Origin: Sphingopyxis sp. | GTDB lineage: Bacteria; Pseudomonadota; Alphaproteobacteria; Sphingomonadales; Sphingomonadaceae | Assembly (NCBI RefSeq): GCF_019459305.1 | Contig: NZ_JAIBES010000121.1 | Coordinates: 1 to 49,026 of the forward strand | DNA: 49,026 nt | Direction of reading: 5' to 3' | Shown: positions 8,500 to 17,086 of the stretch, in pieces | Numbering within the stretch: position 1 is the first letter of the stretch | How the letters are laid out: every line of letters starts with the position of its first letter | Notes under the pieces: model-generated | Told to the model about the DNA's origin: nothing | Database searches by the model: none | What the model saw: the letters and a program-made list of their open reading frames with translations, nothing else | Translations under genes and position numbers: made by a program

Positions 8500-8833
8500 A
8501 CCTGACCCCAATCCTCCCTGTCGCGAAGCGATGGGGAGGTGGCAGCGCGAAGCGCTGACGGAGGGGCGATGGAGCTGCCGTCGTAACGCCCCTCCACCAT
8601 TCGCTTCGCGAACGGTCCCGCTGGCGCTGCGCGCCGTCTGCGACTCCCCATGGCTACGCCACAGATAGCGCAGCCGCCCCATCGCCCTCGACTTTGCCCG
8701 GCAGATCGGATTGGCGAGCGGTGGCACAAGTGCAATTTCTTCCATCTTTCCCCTCGGTAGGGGAAAGATAAAGGTTTCCAGACCGCTAAACCCCGTTAAG
8801 CAACATTTGACGACAGGGAGGGTGCCGTTGATC
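8500..8833. repeat. Intergenic region with interspersed repeat element (copy 1)
   Basis: 8512-8662 carries the palindrome-rich element also found at 25225-25357 and 48743-48873. It has a CCTCCCTG...GGGGAGGTGGCAG head, GCGCGAAGCGCTGACGGAGG, a central CCCCTCCACC, and a tail CTCCCCATGGC...CCACAG that is nearly the reverse complement of the head of the third copy. It is probably a non-coding, mobilisable or REP-like repeat. The remaining bases to 8833 hold GGGAGGG (8817-8822 region), the likely ribosome site of the next gene. No gene was seen. Confidence 0.7.
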
Positions 8834-9934
8834 ATGATTCCGGGCTCATCCCCTGTTAGGAGTTCAAGTTATGTCACCGATGCTTGCAAATCTTGCGATG
8901 ACTGGACCGCGCGCGCGATGAGTGTTTCGGCCGTCGCCGCGCTTCTTTTGCTGTCCGGCGCATCGCCCGCTGCTGCCGAAGTTGCGCCCGAAATCCTGAC
9001 GGAGACGACGTCACAGCCCTATGCGGGCGATGTTCTGCCGCCAAAGGTCGTGCCGACGATCGGCACCAACCCATCGCCTGCGCCGGTCACGCCCGAACCA
9101 TCCGGCGGCGAGCAGCCGACCCCGGCACCAGGGGCGCCGAACGAAATCGTTGTGACGGCGCGCGGCGACGCCCCGCCGGGCGATCCGCTGCAAGCGGTCA
9201 ACGTCGAATCCTATCGCGCTGTCCAGGCGATCGATCAGGCGCTCGTCGGCCCGATCGCGATGGGCTATCAGGGCATCGTACCGGAACCGGTCCGTGACGG
9301 GGTGGGCAATGCGCTGCGCAACCTGACCGAGCCGGTCAATTTCCTGAACTATCTGTTGCAGTTCAAGATCGGCAAGGCCGCCGAAACGCTCGGCCGCTTT
9401 GCCATCAACTCGACTTTCGGCGTCGGCGGCCTGTTCGACGTGGCCAAGAAAAAGCCGTTCAACCTGCCGTATCGGCGCAACGGCTTTGCCAACACCTTGG
9501 GCTTTTACGGCGTCGAGCCCGGTCCCTTTTTCTACCTGCCGCTGTTCGGCGCGACGACGCTGCGCGACATGGCCGGCAACGGCCTCGACATGCTGGTCCT
9601 GCCAACCGCGATCGGCAAGCCGTTCAACCGCACCGCTTACGCGGTCCCGACGACGGTCGTCCGGGCGCTCAACGATCGCATCGAACGCGATGCCGAGATC
9701 GAACGTCTGCAGCAACAAAGCCTCGATCCCTATGTCGAGACGCGCACCCTCTATCTGGAAATGCGGCAACGCGAAATCGATGCGCTGAGGGTTAGGATCC
9801 CCGCTATCACCGTTGGCCCGCCAGTCGAACCTACGGTCCCTCAGGCCGATACTCTCCCCGATCAAGAAACTCCGATTGTCGAGGCGCCCGCGGACATCGA
9901 AACGCTGCCAGCAGGGAACATGCCCCCACTTTGA
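8834..9934 (+). CDS. mlaA: MlaA/VacJ family outer-membrane lipid asymmetry protein
   Basis: 366 residues from ATG 8834; TTG 8828 is also in frame and closer to the GGGAGG at 8817-8822. MlaA removes phospholipids from the outer leaflet of the outer membrane and passes them to MlaC. The core matches: VNVESYRAVQAIDQ, EPVRDGVGNALRNLTEPVNF, GRFAINSTFGVGGLFD, and the GFYGVEPGPFFYLPLFGATTLRD region. A hydrophobic segment (VSAVAALLLLSGASPAAAE) gives a signal peptide, but it has no lipobox Cys, so this appears to be a soluble or non-lipidated form. The N-terminus before that signal is unusually long; ATG 8918 would be shorter but has no ribosome site. A Pro/Glu-rich tail follows the domain. No other mla genes are nearby. 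Confidence 0.85.
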   Translation: MIPGSSPVRSSSYVTDACKSCDDWTARAMSVSAVAALLLLSGASPAAAEVAPEILTETTSQPYAGDVLPPKVVPTIGTNPSPAPVTPEPSGGEQPTPAPGAPNEIVVTARGDAPPGDPLQAVNVESYRAVQAIDQALVGPIAMGYQGIVPEPVRDGVGNALRNLTEPVNFLNYLLQFKIGKAAETLGRFAINSTFGVGGLFDVAKKKPFNLPYRRNGFANTLGFYGVEPGPFFYLPLFGATTLRDMAGNGLDMLVLPTAIGKPFNRTAYAVPTTVVRALNDRIERDAEIERLQQQSLDPYVETRTLYLEMRQREIDALRVRIPAITVGPPVEPTVPQADTLPDQETPIVEAPADIETLPAGNMPPL

Positions 9935-10005
9935 GTGAGCACCGTCGTGCGATGAAAAGTCCGCCGTGGCGCGTGAGTTAAAATTGGCACGAATGTCATC
10001 GACCA

Positions 10006-10017
10006 GCTACGCGTAGC
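10006..10017. promoter_or_regulatory. 12-bp perfect palindrome upstream of the sensor kinase
   Basis: GCTACGCGTAGC is a perfect palindrome 20-31 bp before the kinase start. It could be a dimer binding site. Only the symmetry and the position support this. Confidence 0.25.
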
Positions 10018-10036
10018 ACGTTGCGACCAGGGAAAT

Positions 10037-11113
10037 ATGATGAAAACCGAAAATGCCGATCAGGTGGAGACGCTGCTGGATACGCCGAATCTGGCGGATG
10101 CGCTGGAGAATGAACGCTTCAAACAGTTTCTCGATTATGTGCCCGTGGCCGTCGCAGTGTCCGAACTTCATCCGTCGGAACTGATCACCTACGCAAATCG
10201 CGAGTTCGAGCGACTGACCGGCCATCCCATTGCCGAAATCGAAGGAAAAAGCTGGCGGGCGCTGCCCGGCGTGGCCGCCCCGGCCGACGACGATCGGCTT
10301 CTGCGCGACGCCGTTCAGGCCGATGTCGATTATATCGGCGAATTCAGGATCGAGCAGGACGCGGGCGCCACCGTTGTGGATGCCTGGTCAAATACGATTG
10401 AAGACGACGATGGCACGCCACTCTATCGCCTCGTCGCGCTGGCGCCCACAGGCAACGAAAGAGCGGCGGACGGTCAAACGGCAGCTCTGGCGGCGAAAGA
10501 CGCACAGCTTCGCGAGCTTCAGCATCGCGTCAAAAACAATCTGCAGATGATCACGGCGCTGATCCGGCTCGAAGCGCGCAATTTCCCCGACGGAGATACC
10601 GGCGAGCGTTTCGACCGGCTTGCGGGCCGGATCGGCGCTTTGGCGGTGCTTTACGACACCTTGTCCCGGGAAAATGCGGACGACAGCATCGATCTGGGGA
10701 TCTACCTAGGACAAATTGCCACGTCCGTGATGGCCGCCCATGCGACCGACGGCGTCCGGCTCGACATGAAGCTCGATAGCTGGCCAGCTTCGGTCAATGT
10801 TGCGATGCCGGCGGGGCTGGTGGTCAATGAATTGCTGACGAACGCGCTCAAACACGCGTTCAACGGCCGCGACGGCGGAACGATCACCCTCCACAGCCTG
10901 ATCGACGATGTCGGTTGCCATATCACTGTCGCGGACGATGGGGTCGGTCTGGCCGAGGGTGTCGCATGGCCGAAGCCGGGCAAACTTGGCGCCATCATCG
11001 TCCAGTCGTTGAAGCAGAATGCGTCGGCCAAGGTCGCCGTCCGTTCGGAACCGGGCAACGGCCTGAGCGTCGTCATTTCCTTCTCGAAAGCCGACGCAGC
11101 GCCCTCTGCTTAG
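10037..11113 (+). CDS. PAS domain sensor histidine kinase, HisKA_2/HWE type
   Basis: 358 residues, no membrane segment, so cytoplasmic. A PAS domain (about 29-140) includes ITYANREFERLTGHPIAEIEGKSW. The HisKA_2 dimerisation box ELQHRVKNNLQMITALIRLEARN puts the phospho-acceptor at H163. An HATPase_c domain follows with the N-box VVNELLTNALKHAF and the G-box ADDGVGL. Kinases of this class in alphaproteobacteria often feed the PhyR/NepR general stress response or single-domain regulators. No response regulator adjoins it, so it is an orphan. The start is ATG 10037 or ATG 10040; AGGGAA at 10029-10034 suits 10040 better. Confidence 0.9.
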   Translation: MMKTENADQVETLLDTPNLADALENERFKQFLDYVPVAVAVSELHPSELITYANREFERLTGHPIAEIEGKSWRALPGVAAPADDDRLLRDAVQADVDYIGEFRIEQDAGATVVDAWSNTIEDDDGTPLYRLVALAPTGNERAADGQTAALAAKDAQLRELQHRVKNNLQMITALIRLEARNFPDGDTGERFDRLAGRIGALAVLYDTLSRENADDSIDLGIYLGQIATSVMAAHATDGVRLDMKLDSWPASVNVAMPAGLVVNELLTNALKHAFNGRDGGTITLHSLIDDVGCHITVADDGVGLAEGVAWPKPGKLGAIIVQSLKQNASAKVAVRSEPGNGLSVVISFSKADAAPSA

Positions 11114-11136
11114 GGGGTGTGGCTGTCGCTCCCCGC

Positions 11137-12462
11137 CTACTTCTTCGCCATCAACTTCATCGTCATCGACGTCAGCGCCTCAGTCGCGGTCGCGATCACT
11201 TTGTCCGCCTCGGGCGCCCAGAAGGGCGAGTGCAGGCTCGGCAGCGTCCGGCCTTCCTTCTTTGCCGCGTCATATTCGGCCTGCGGCACCCCGCCGACCC
11301 AGATGATCAGGCTCTTGATGTCCTTGTCGTCGCGCGCAAAGCGGCCGAAATCTTCGCCGCCCATCACCGGCGGTACCTGCACGACGCGCTTTTCGCCAAA
11401 ACTGGTTTTCAGATACGCTGCCATTTCCTCGGTGAAATCAGGGGTGTTAAAGGTGGAGGGAGTGAACTCGTCCCGCTGCACGCTCACCACCGGCATCTTG
11501 TCCTCGGGAATCCCCGCCGCAATCGCCTCGCCCTTCGCGACGCGCGCGATGCCGTCGAGCAAATGATTGCGCACTTCGTCGGTATAGCTGCGCACCGTCA
11601 GTTGCAGCTTCGCCTCGTCCGAAATGATATTGTGCTTCGCCCCGGCGTGAAAGCTGCCGACGGTTACCACCGCGCTGTCGAGCGGGCTGATCTCCCGCGA
11701 AACCAACGTCTGCAAGGTCGACACGATGCGGCTGGCCAGCACGATCGGATCCTTGGTCGTTTGCGGATAGGCGCCGTGACCGCCGACGCCCTTGACCAAA
11801 ATATCGACGCTGTCGACATTGGCGAGCGCATAGCCCGGCGTATAGCCGATCACCCCGGCGGGAAACTGCGCCGCGTCGTGGAACGCGAGGGCATATTGGG
11901 GTTTGGGAAAGCGGGTATAAAGCCCGTCCTCCAGCATCATCCGCGCGCCCGCGCCGCGTTCCTCGGCGGGCTGGCCGATCATCACCAGCGTCCCCGACCA
12001 GTTCGCCTTGTTCGCCGCCATCAATCGCGCGACGCCGACCCATGCGGTCATATGCGTGTCGTGGCCGCACGCGTGCATCACGCCGGTTTCGACGCCCTCC
12101 GCGGTGGTCACGCGCATCTTTGACGCGCCGGGCAGCCCAGTCTGCTCGGTCACAGGCAGCCCGTCCATATCGGCGCGGACCAGCACGACCGGTCCGGGGC
12201 CGTTCTTCATCACCGCGACGATGCCGGTGCCGCCGACCTTTTCGGTCACCTCAAACCCCAGCTTGCGCGCCTCCGCCGCCAAGATGCCCGCCGAGCGCAC
12301 CTCCATGAAGCTGAGTTCGGGGTTGGCGTGTAGATCCCCATAGATTTTCATCAGCGACGGCATCTGCTTTTGCACCTCGCCGCCCAGCTGCTGCGCCGCC
12401 GCGGGGGTGGCTCCCGATACTGCCAGCGCCAGCGCCGCGGCGCCCGTCCACAAATTCCGCAT
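11137..12462 (-). CDS. Secreted M20 family amidohydrolase
   Basis: 441 residues. The signal peptide MRNLWTGAAALALAVSGATPAAAQ sends it to the periplasm. The M20D (hippurate/IAA-amino-acid hydrolase-like) metal and catalytic motifs are present: DMDGLPVTE, ACGHDTHM, GQPAEE, and GGEDFGRFA. Such enzymes hydrolyse N-acyl or amide bonds of amino-acid conjugates or small peptides with two Zn or Mn ions; the substrate is not known. The start is ATG 12462 because AGGGGA ends six bases upstream; ATG 12468 is too close to it. The gene follows the DUF4893 gene on the same strand after a 184-bp gap filled by a palindromic repeat. It converges on the PAS kinase. Confidence 0.92.
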   Translation of the reverse strand: MRNLWTGAAALALAVSGATPAAAQQLGGEVQKQMPSLMKIYGDLHANPELSFMEVRSAGILAAEARKLGFEVTEKVGGTGIVAVMKNGPGPVVLVRADMDGLPVTEQTGLPGASKMRVTTAEGVETGVMHACGHDTHMTAWVGVARLMAANKANWSGTLVMIGQPAEERGAGARMMLEDGLYTRFPKPQYALAFHDAAQFPAGVIGYTPGYALANVDSVDILVKGVGGHGAYPQTTKDPIVLASRIVSTLQTLVSREISPLDSAVVTVGSFHAGAKHNIISDEAKLQLTVRSYTDEVRNHLLDGIARVAKGEAIAAGIPEDKMPVVSVQRDEFTPSTFNTPDFTEEMAAYLKTSFGEKRVVQVPPVMGGEDFGRFARDDKDIKSLIIWVGGVPQAEYDAAKKEGRTLPSLHSPFWAPEADKVIATATEALTSMTMKLMAKK

Positions 12463-12524
12463 TGTCATTCCCCTGTACATACGCGTGATCGTCCTTGCGC
12501 GGATGGGCTCGGTAAAGATTCGCG

Positions 12525-12605
12525 TTTCCCCGCGAAGGCGGGGACCCTTCTCCGGTGCCTTCAAACTAGCACCGACCGGTGATGGGCTCCCGCCTTCGCG
12601 GGAGA
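12525..12605. repeat. Palindromic repeat, CCCCGCGAAGGCGGGG family
   Basis: Two inverted arms, about 12525-12547 and 12584-12605. Each is itself a hairpin with the CCGCGAAGGCGG core, and they are near reverse complements of each other. A relative lies at 22219-22303. It fills the spacer between the DUF4893 gene and the M20 hydrolase gene. Confidence 0.75.
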
Positions 12606-12646
12606 ACAAAGTTATCAATCAGACCTTGAGCAATTCAAAGTCTGCC

Positions 12647-13300
12647 TCAGCTCGCCGGGACCAGTTCGATCACGTCGACCAAGGATTCATACGCCGGTGC
12701 GGGCAGCACCAGTCGCCAGCGATTGTCGCCGATCCGTTCGACCAGCCCCGCCATGTCGCGCATCCGGTCGCTGCCGTAATTGACCGCCATCTTCTCGTCG
12801 CCCAGCTCGAGCGTGCCGAGGAAGATCTGGCGTTTCAGATTGTCGGGAAAGATCAGGCCGACGGGGCGCTGCGACCCGGTCAGTTTGGTCAGGCTCGATA
12901 ATCCCTGTTCGGGCGCAACGCGGCAGCGGAACCAGTCATAGGCGATATAGCTCAGCCCGCCGCGCCCCTTCGCGCCGACCTTGATCGTTCGGCAGCGATA
13001 GTCGCCCGCGGGCAGAAACGCGTTGGGCAGCGCCGCCATCGGTTGCAGCAGCACGCCTTCGCTGTCGATGTTGGCGCCATGCCCCTTCGCCCGCGCGTCG
13101 GCGAGTGCGGCCTCCCAGCTGGCGTACCAGCCGCGAATCCGCTCTTTGTCCTGATCGGTTGCCGTCGCGCGCCAGCTGCCCGATGCGGGCGGCGCATCGG
13201 CCGCCGACGGCGGTATTGCCGGCACCACCGGCACCGACTGGCACCCCGCCGCCGTCAGCCCCAGCGCCATGGCAAGAAAATAGTTGGTGCGACCCCTCAT
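12647..13300 (-). CDS. DUF4893 domain lipoprotein
   Basis: 217 residues from ATG 13300. The N-terminus MRGRTNYFLAMALGLTAAGC is a lipoprotein signal with the lipobox TAAGC, so it is probably anchored to an envelope membrane. The mature part has the DUF4893 pattern: an Ala/Pro linker, DKERIRGWYASWEAALADARAKG, and GDYRCRTIKVG followed by AYDWFRCRV. The family is mostly known from sphingomonads and has no assigned function. It sits upstream of and in line with the M20 hydrolase. GGAGA lies just before the start. Confidence 0.8.
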   Translation of the reverse strand: MRGRTNYFLAMALGLTAAGCQSVPVVPAIPPSAADAPPASGSWRATATDQDKERIRGWYASWEAALADARAKGHGANIDSEGVLLQPMAALPNAFLPAGDYRCRTIKVGAKGRGGLSYIAYDWFRCRVAPEQGLSSLTKLTGSQRPVGLIFPDNLKRQIFLGTLELGDEKMAVNYGSDRMRDMAGLVERIGDNRWRLVLPAPAYESLVDVIELVPAS

Positions 13301-13391
13301 TCTCCGTCTCTCCCCTCGTCCGGTTGCGTTAACCTTAGGAGGGCAAAGGAGAATGCTCAAGCGACTCTACCCTCTCCCGTCGGGCTACTAG

Positions 13392-14791
13392 ATTCACACA
13401 TTGAGTTTGAGGCCGATCAAGTTGATTGCGCGTTTGGCGGTTTGGATTTCGAGCCATCCTTCGAGCATGACGATTGGTCCGGGTTTTCCGTAATATCCGG
13501 TCCATCCGCCGAGGCGGGCGCAGACCCATGAGGCGTAGGCGAGAGAGCCTTTGGGGTGAGGGTTTTTCTGGCGCTCGGTTTTGCCTTCGAGCTTGGCGCA
13601 ATAGGCTTCTAGCAGCGGCAGGTCCTCAGGGTCGAGCGCATCGGTTGCCGGTCTGAGCGGTCCCGGGCCACCCTCACGGGCATGGACGAGTTGCTGGATG
13701 GTGACGGCGGCGACAAGGGCAGCGATGACGAGCTTGTCGCGCGGCTCGGGGTTTTCGATGCGCAGGCCCTCGACGTCGAACCCCTTGGTTTTCAAGGTGC
13801 GGAACAGCTGTTCGATCGCCCAGCGGCGGCGGTAGAGATCGACGATCTTCCAGGCGTGCAGGACATTTTCGACGGGACGAGTGGTCAGGAGCCGCCAGTG
13901 GATTTCAGGCCTGCCCGGCAGCGGGTCGACCTCGCGAACATCGACCAGTTGCACCGCGAGCGTCTCGGGCAAGCCGGCCCTGAAGCCGCGCTGCGGCCGG
14001 GCCAGCTTCATCGTCGCGAAGCGTATGGCGAGCCGGGCAAGGCGGGCGGGACATCCGGGCTTGGCCGGCAGATCGAGATCGGCTCGACCCATTTCGGGCA
14101 GCGCATCGAGCGCGGCGAACAGCCGCCCGCCATCACCCAGGCTGCGATCCTGCGCGGATCGTACCAAAAGGTCCGCGCGCTCGGGCCGCAGCGCGAACGC
14201 CTCGTAAATGTCGCCCTCGCGGTCGCAGATAATCGTGATCCGCCGCGCCCCTGAGCATGTCGAAGCCGCCTGATCCGCCGCTTCCAGCCAGCGGAAGCTC
14301 TCTTTCTCTTCGATCGGCAGGATCCGGCGTTCCGCCTTGCGCCCCGACTGCCGCCGCAAGAAGCAGCCGCCCGCCAAGCCCAATATCGCGCCGTCCTGCT
14401 CGTCGAGCGCGAGCGCCGCGTGCAGATAATCTCCGCCGCCGCCCTGCGAACGCAGCACCGTCGTGTCCTGGATCACCAGCACATCGCGGCCCAGGCAACG
14501 CTCCGAATGCCCACGACCGGCCTCCGCCAGCATCTCTGTCACCGTCACCGCGGTATTGCGTAAAAATGACTGATCCGGATCTCGCCCGCACGATCGCCGC
14601 CAAGACGACGGACCCGAAGCGCGCGCCCACCAACCTCAACAAGCCGGCCCAAAAGAAAGGCCCCCCTTTTTGCAGCCGCAAATCGCCAAAATGGCCCAGC
14701 GTCAGTTCCATCCAAACCTCCATCCAAGTCAGGACAGAGAATCAGACTTCCCACAACCCTTCAACCCTCATTCAAAACACGATGTGTGAAT
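13392..14791 (-). mobile_element. IS4-family insertion sequence
   Basis: About 1.4 kb bounded by imperfect terminal inverted repeats starting ATTCACACAT at both ends (13392 inward and 14791 inward; about 15 of the first 18 positions agree). It encodes one DDE transposase of the IS4 family, broken by two frameshifts. The flanks 13370-13387 and 14795-14813 are two arms of one palindrome (CCCTCTCCCGTCGGGCTAC and its reverse complement), so the element sits in the loop of a palindromic repeat. No clear target-site duplication is visible. Confidence 0.85.
13394..14723 (-). pseudogene. IS4-family transposase with two frameshifts
   Basis: The main open part (14548-13394, 384 codons) has the IS4 features: first Asp in VLVIQDTT, second Asp in IICDREGDIYE, and the Y-(2)-R-(3)-E-(6)-K signature in YRRRWAIEQLFRTLK. 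The N-terminal part is spread over two other frames. MELTLGHFGDLRLQK begins at 14711, and homologous sequence (KRGAFLLGRLVEVGGRAL) resumes in a second frame after a C6/T5 tract at about 14662-14672. A third frame (FLRNTAVTVTEM) is entered at a T5 tract near 14564. Both breaks lie in homopolymers, so they may be sequencing errors rather than true decay. A single-base correction at each would give a protein of about 440 residues. Confidence 0.8.
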
Positions 14792-14966
14792 GCCGTAGCC
14801 CGTCGGGAGAGGGTTGCGAAGACTTGCCAACTTGTTGGCTAGTCGTAGCTGGGTGAGGGGATTAGGCGTGGCGATGCACGCAGCGCCCGACACCCTCATC
14901 CAACTCCGCCTAATCGCTTTGCGATAAGGATTCATATCCTTCTCCCGCAAGGGGAGAAGGTCTCCG
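14792..14966. repeat. Palindromic intergenic repeat cluster
   Basis: GTAGCCCGTCGGGAGAGGG (14795-14813) is the right arm of the palindrome split by the IS4 element. Further inverted pieces follow (GGTGAGGGG, then CACCCTCATCCAACT; TCTCCCGCAAGGGGAGAAGG at 14941-14960). This resembles a composite REP-type repeat. The last hairpin lies just after the stop of the dehydrogenase gene and could also terminate its transcript. Confidence 0.6.
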
Positions 14967-15752
14967 TCACGCCGCGGTCCACCCGCCATCGACGCTCAGG
15001 TTCGCGCCGGTGATGTTCGCCGCCTCGTCGCGGGTCAGGAACGATGCCAGCGCCGCGACCTGTTCGACCGTCACGAACTGCTTGGTCGGCTGCCCCGCCA
15101 GCAGCACATCGTTGATCACCTGCTCGCGCGTCATTCCGCGGGCCTTCATCGTGTCGGGGATCTGTCCCTCGACCAGCGGGGTCCAGACATAGCCGGGACT
15201 GATACAATTGGCGGTGATCCCCGCGTCGGCCACTTCCAGCGCGACGGTCTTGGTCAGCCCGACCAGCCCGTGCTTGGCGGCGACATAGGCCGATTTGAAC
15301 GGCGAGGCGACGAGTGAGTGCGCCGACGCTGTACCGATGATCCGTCCCCACCCCTTCTTGCGCATGCCGGGGACCGCGTGGCGGATCGTGTGGAACGCCG
15401 ACGTCAGGTTCAGCGCCAGGATCAGATCCCATTTCTCGACCGGGAAATCCTCGATCGGCGACACGAACTGCGTCCCTGCATTGTTCACCAATATGTCGAC
15501 GCCGCCCATGTCGGCATCGGCGCGCGCGAACATCACGGCGATCGCATCTACCTTGGTCAGATCGGCGCCGTCATAGCTCGCCTTACCGCCGCTCAAGCCT
15601 TCGAGCGCGACGCGCTCAGCCTCGATCGCCGCGGCGTCGCCAAAGCCGTTGATGATGACATTCGCGCCCTCGCTCGCCAGCGCCTTGGCGATGCCCAGCC
15701 CGATGCCCGACGTCGATCCGGTGACGAGCGCGGTTTTTCCTTGAAGACGCAT
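14967..15752 (-). CDS. bdhA: 3-hydroxybutyrate dehydrogenase (SDR family)
   Basis: 261 residues, a cytoplasmic NAD-dependent short-chain dehydrogenase that interconverts (R)-3-hydroxybutyrate and acetoacetate. Visible motifs: the cofactor loop TGSTSGIGLG (11-20), NNAG (90-93), and the catalytic S143, Y156, K160 in TASAHSLVASPFKSAYVAAK. The HSLVASPFKSAYVAAKHGLVGLTK stretch and the C-terminal TGANLSVDGGWTA are characteristic of bdhA. AAAGGA lies seven bases before ATG 15752. It is 25 bp downstream of a patatin-like gene, a recurrent pairing in alphaproteobacteria, and fits polyhydroxybutyrate or ketone-body use. Confidence 0.93.
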   Translation of the reverse strand: MRLQGKTALVTGSTSGIGLGIAKALASEGANVIINGFGDAAAIEAERVALEGLSGGKASYDGADLTKVDAIAVMFARADADMGGVDILVNNAGTQFVSPIEDFPVEKWDLILALNLTSAFHTIRHAVPGMRKKGWGRIIGTASAHSLVASPFKSAYVAAKHGLVGLTKTVALEVADAGITANCISPGYVWTPLVEGQIPDTMKARGMTREQVINDVLLAGQPTKQFVTVEQVAALASFLTRDEAANITGANLSVDGGWTAA

Positions 15753-15777
15753 GTTGGTTCCTTTCGCTGGGGGCGTG

Positions 15778-16935
15778 TCAGTTGATATCGGGGTCGATTT
15801 TCGGCTTCAACATATTGGCTTGCAACGCAAAACTGCCCGAACGGCCCTCGGCGACACTTTCCGCGAGCAAATGCCCGTCCTTCATCGCCGCCTCGACCGC
15901 CTCATGACCCAGCGCCCAATTGACCTCCATCGTCGATCGCGAAAACTCGAAATCGCGCGCGCCTGTCTGCCATTTTGGCGGCTGATGGATCAGCTGCACG
16001 ACGTTCAGCGCCTTGCAATCGACCATTTTCTTCACCGCTTTCACCTCGGGCAAATCGGCCATGCTGGGCGGCAACTTCGCCAGCATCCGGTCGATCAGTT
16101 GATGCTCCTTGCGCCGCCGCACCAGCCCGTCCGAAATCCGCCGCGTGCGGCTGGAAAAACGAATGTCCTTCTCGCGCGACCAAGCTTCCTCCATGTCATG
16201 CGGCCGGTCGCCGCGCGCGGGGAACAGGTCGACCTGGAACACCAGCATATCTTCATGCGCCGCGTCGACGACATGCTCGAGCGGGGTGTTCGACACCAGC
16301 CCGCCGTCCCAATACCAGGTGCCGTCGATCTCGACCGGCGGCAGCCCCGGCGGCAACGCGCCCGACGCCAATATATGCCGCGCATCAATGGTATCGACCT
16401 TGGTGTCGAAATAGCGGAAATTCCCCGTCTCGACCGCCACTGCGCCGACCGACAGCCGCACATTGCCCGTGTTCACTCGCTCCCAATCGACCAGCCGGTC
16501 GAGCGTCTCGACCAGCGGCTTCGTATCGTAAAAGCTCACCGCCTCGGGCGTCTGCCGCTCGGCGAACATCGGCGGCGGGAAGCGCGGGGTGAAAAAGCCG
16601 GGGACGCCGAACGCCATCACCTGCCCGGCCGCAGCCATATGCGCCCATTCGCGCGCCCAGTCATTGTCGGCGGTGGGCAGCGACGGCATCGCCGACGACA
16701 CGCCGTTCCAGAATTCGCGCAGCTTGCCGACCGCGGCGTCGCGCGGATTGCCTGCGATGATTGCGGCGTTCACCGCGCCGATCGAAATCCCCGCGACCCA
16801 GTCGAGCTCGATCCCCAAGTCGATCATTGCCTCATACACCCCCGCCTGAAACGCGCCGAGGGCGCCGCCGCCCTGCAGGACGAGCACGACAAGGTCGGGG
16901 AGCGGGAGCGCGGCGGTTGCGGCACGGCGTGGCAT
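15778..16935 (-). CDS. Patatin-like phospholipase family protein
   Basis: 385 residues from ATG 16935; the frame is open further upstream (ATG 16992), and neither start has a strong ribosome site. The patatin catalytic dyad region is complete: the oxyanion Gly-rich loop VLQGGGALGAF (20-29), the nucleophile GISIG (S51), and the DGG of WYWDGGLVSN. A C-terminal extension of the DUF3734 type follows. The family hydrolyses acyl ester bonds of lipids. Close coupling to bdhA suggests a link to hydroxybutyrate or storage-polymer metabolism, which is inference. No signal peptide is visible. Confidence 0.9.
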   Translation of the reverse strand: MPRRAATAALPLPDLVVLVLQGGGALGAFQAGVYEAMIDLGIELDWVAGISIGAVNAAIIAGNPRDAAVGKLREFWNGVSSAMPSLPTADNDWAREWAHMAAAGQVMAFGVPGFFTPRFPPPMFAERQTPEAVSFYDTKPLVETLDRLVDWERVNTGNVRLSVGAVAVETGNFRYFDTKVDTIDARHILASGALPPGLPPVEIDGTWYWDGGLVSNTPLEHVVDAAHEDMLVFQVDLFPARGDRPHDMEEAWSREKDIRFSSRTRRISDGLVRRRKEHQLIDRMLAKLPPSMADLPEVKAVKKMVDCKALNVVQLIHQPPKWQTGARDFEFSRSTMEVNWALGHEAVEAAMKDGHLLAESVAEGRSGSFALQANMLKPKIDPDIN

Positions 16936-17086
16936 AGAGATGGGAGCCTTTGGTTCGCGAAAGCGCGATTGGTGCGCCGCAGCATAGATCATTGCAAGGG
17001 CGTCGTCCAACGCGAAGCCTCTTTCAATTGCCCGTCGCTGCTGTAACTAACGAAATGAAACGGACACTTAGCGGCGGAGAACCCCC

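Noticed and set aside
13392..14791. Target-site duplication for the IS4 element
   Set aside because: The flanking bases (CTACTAG on the left, GCCGTAG on the right) share only three terminal bases, which is not enough to call.
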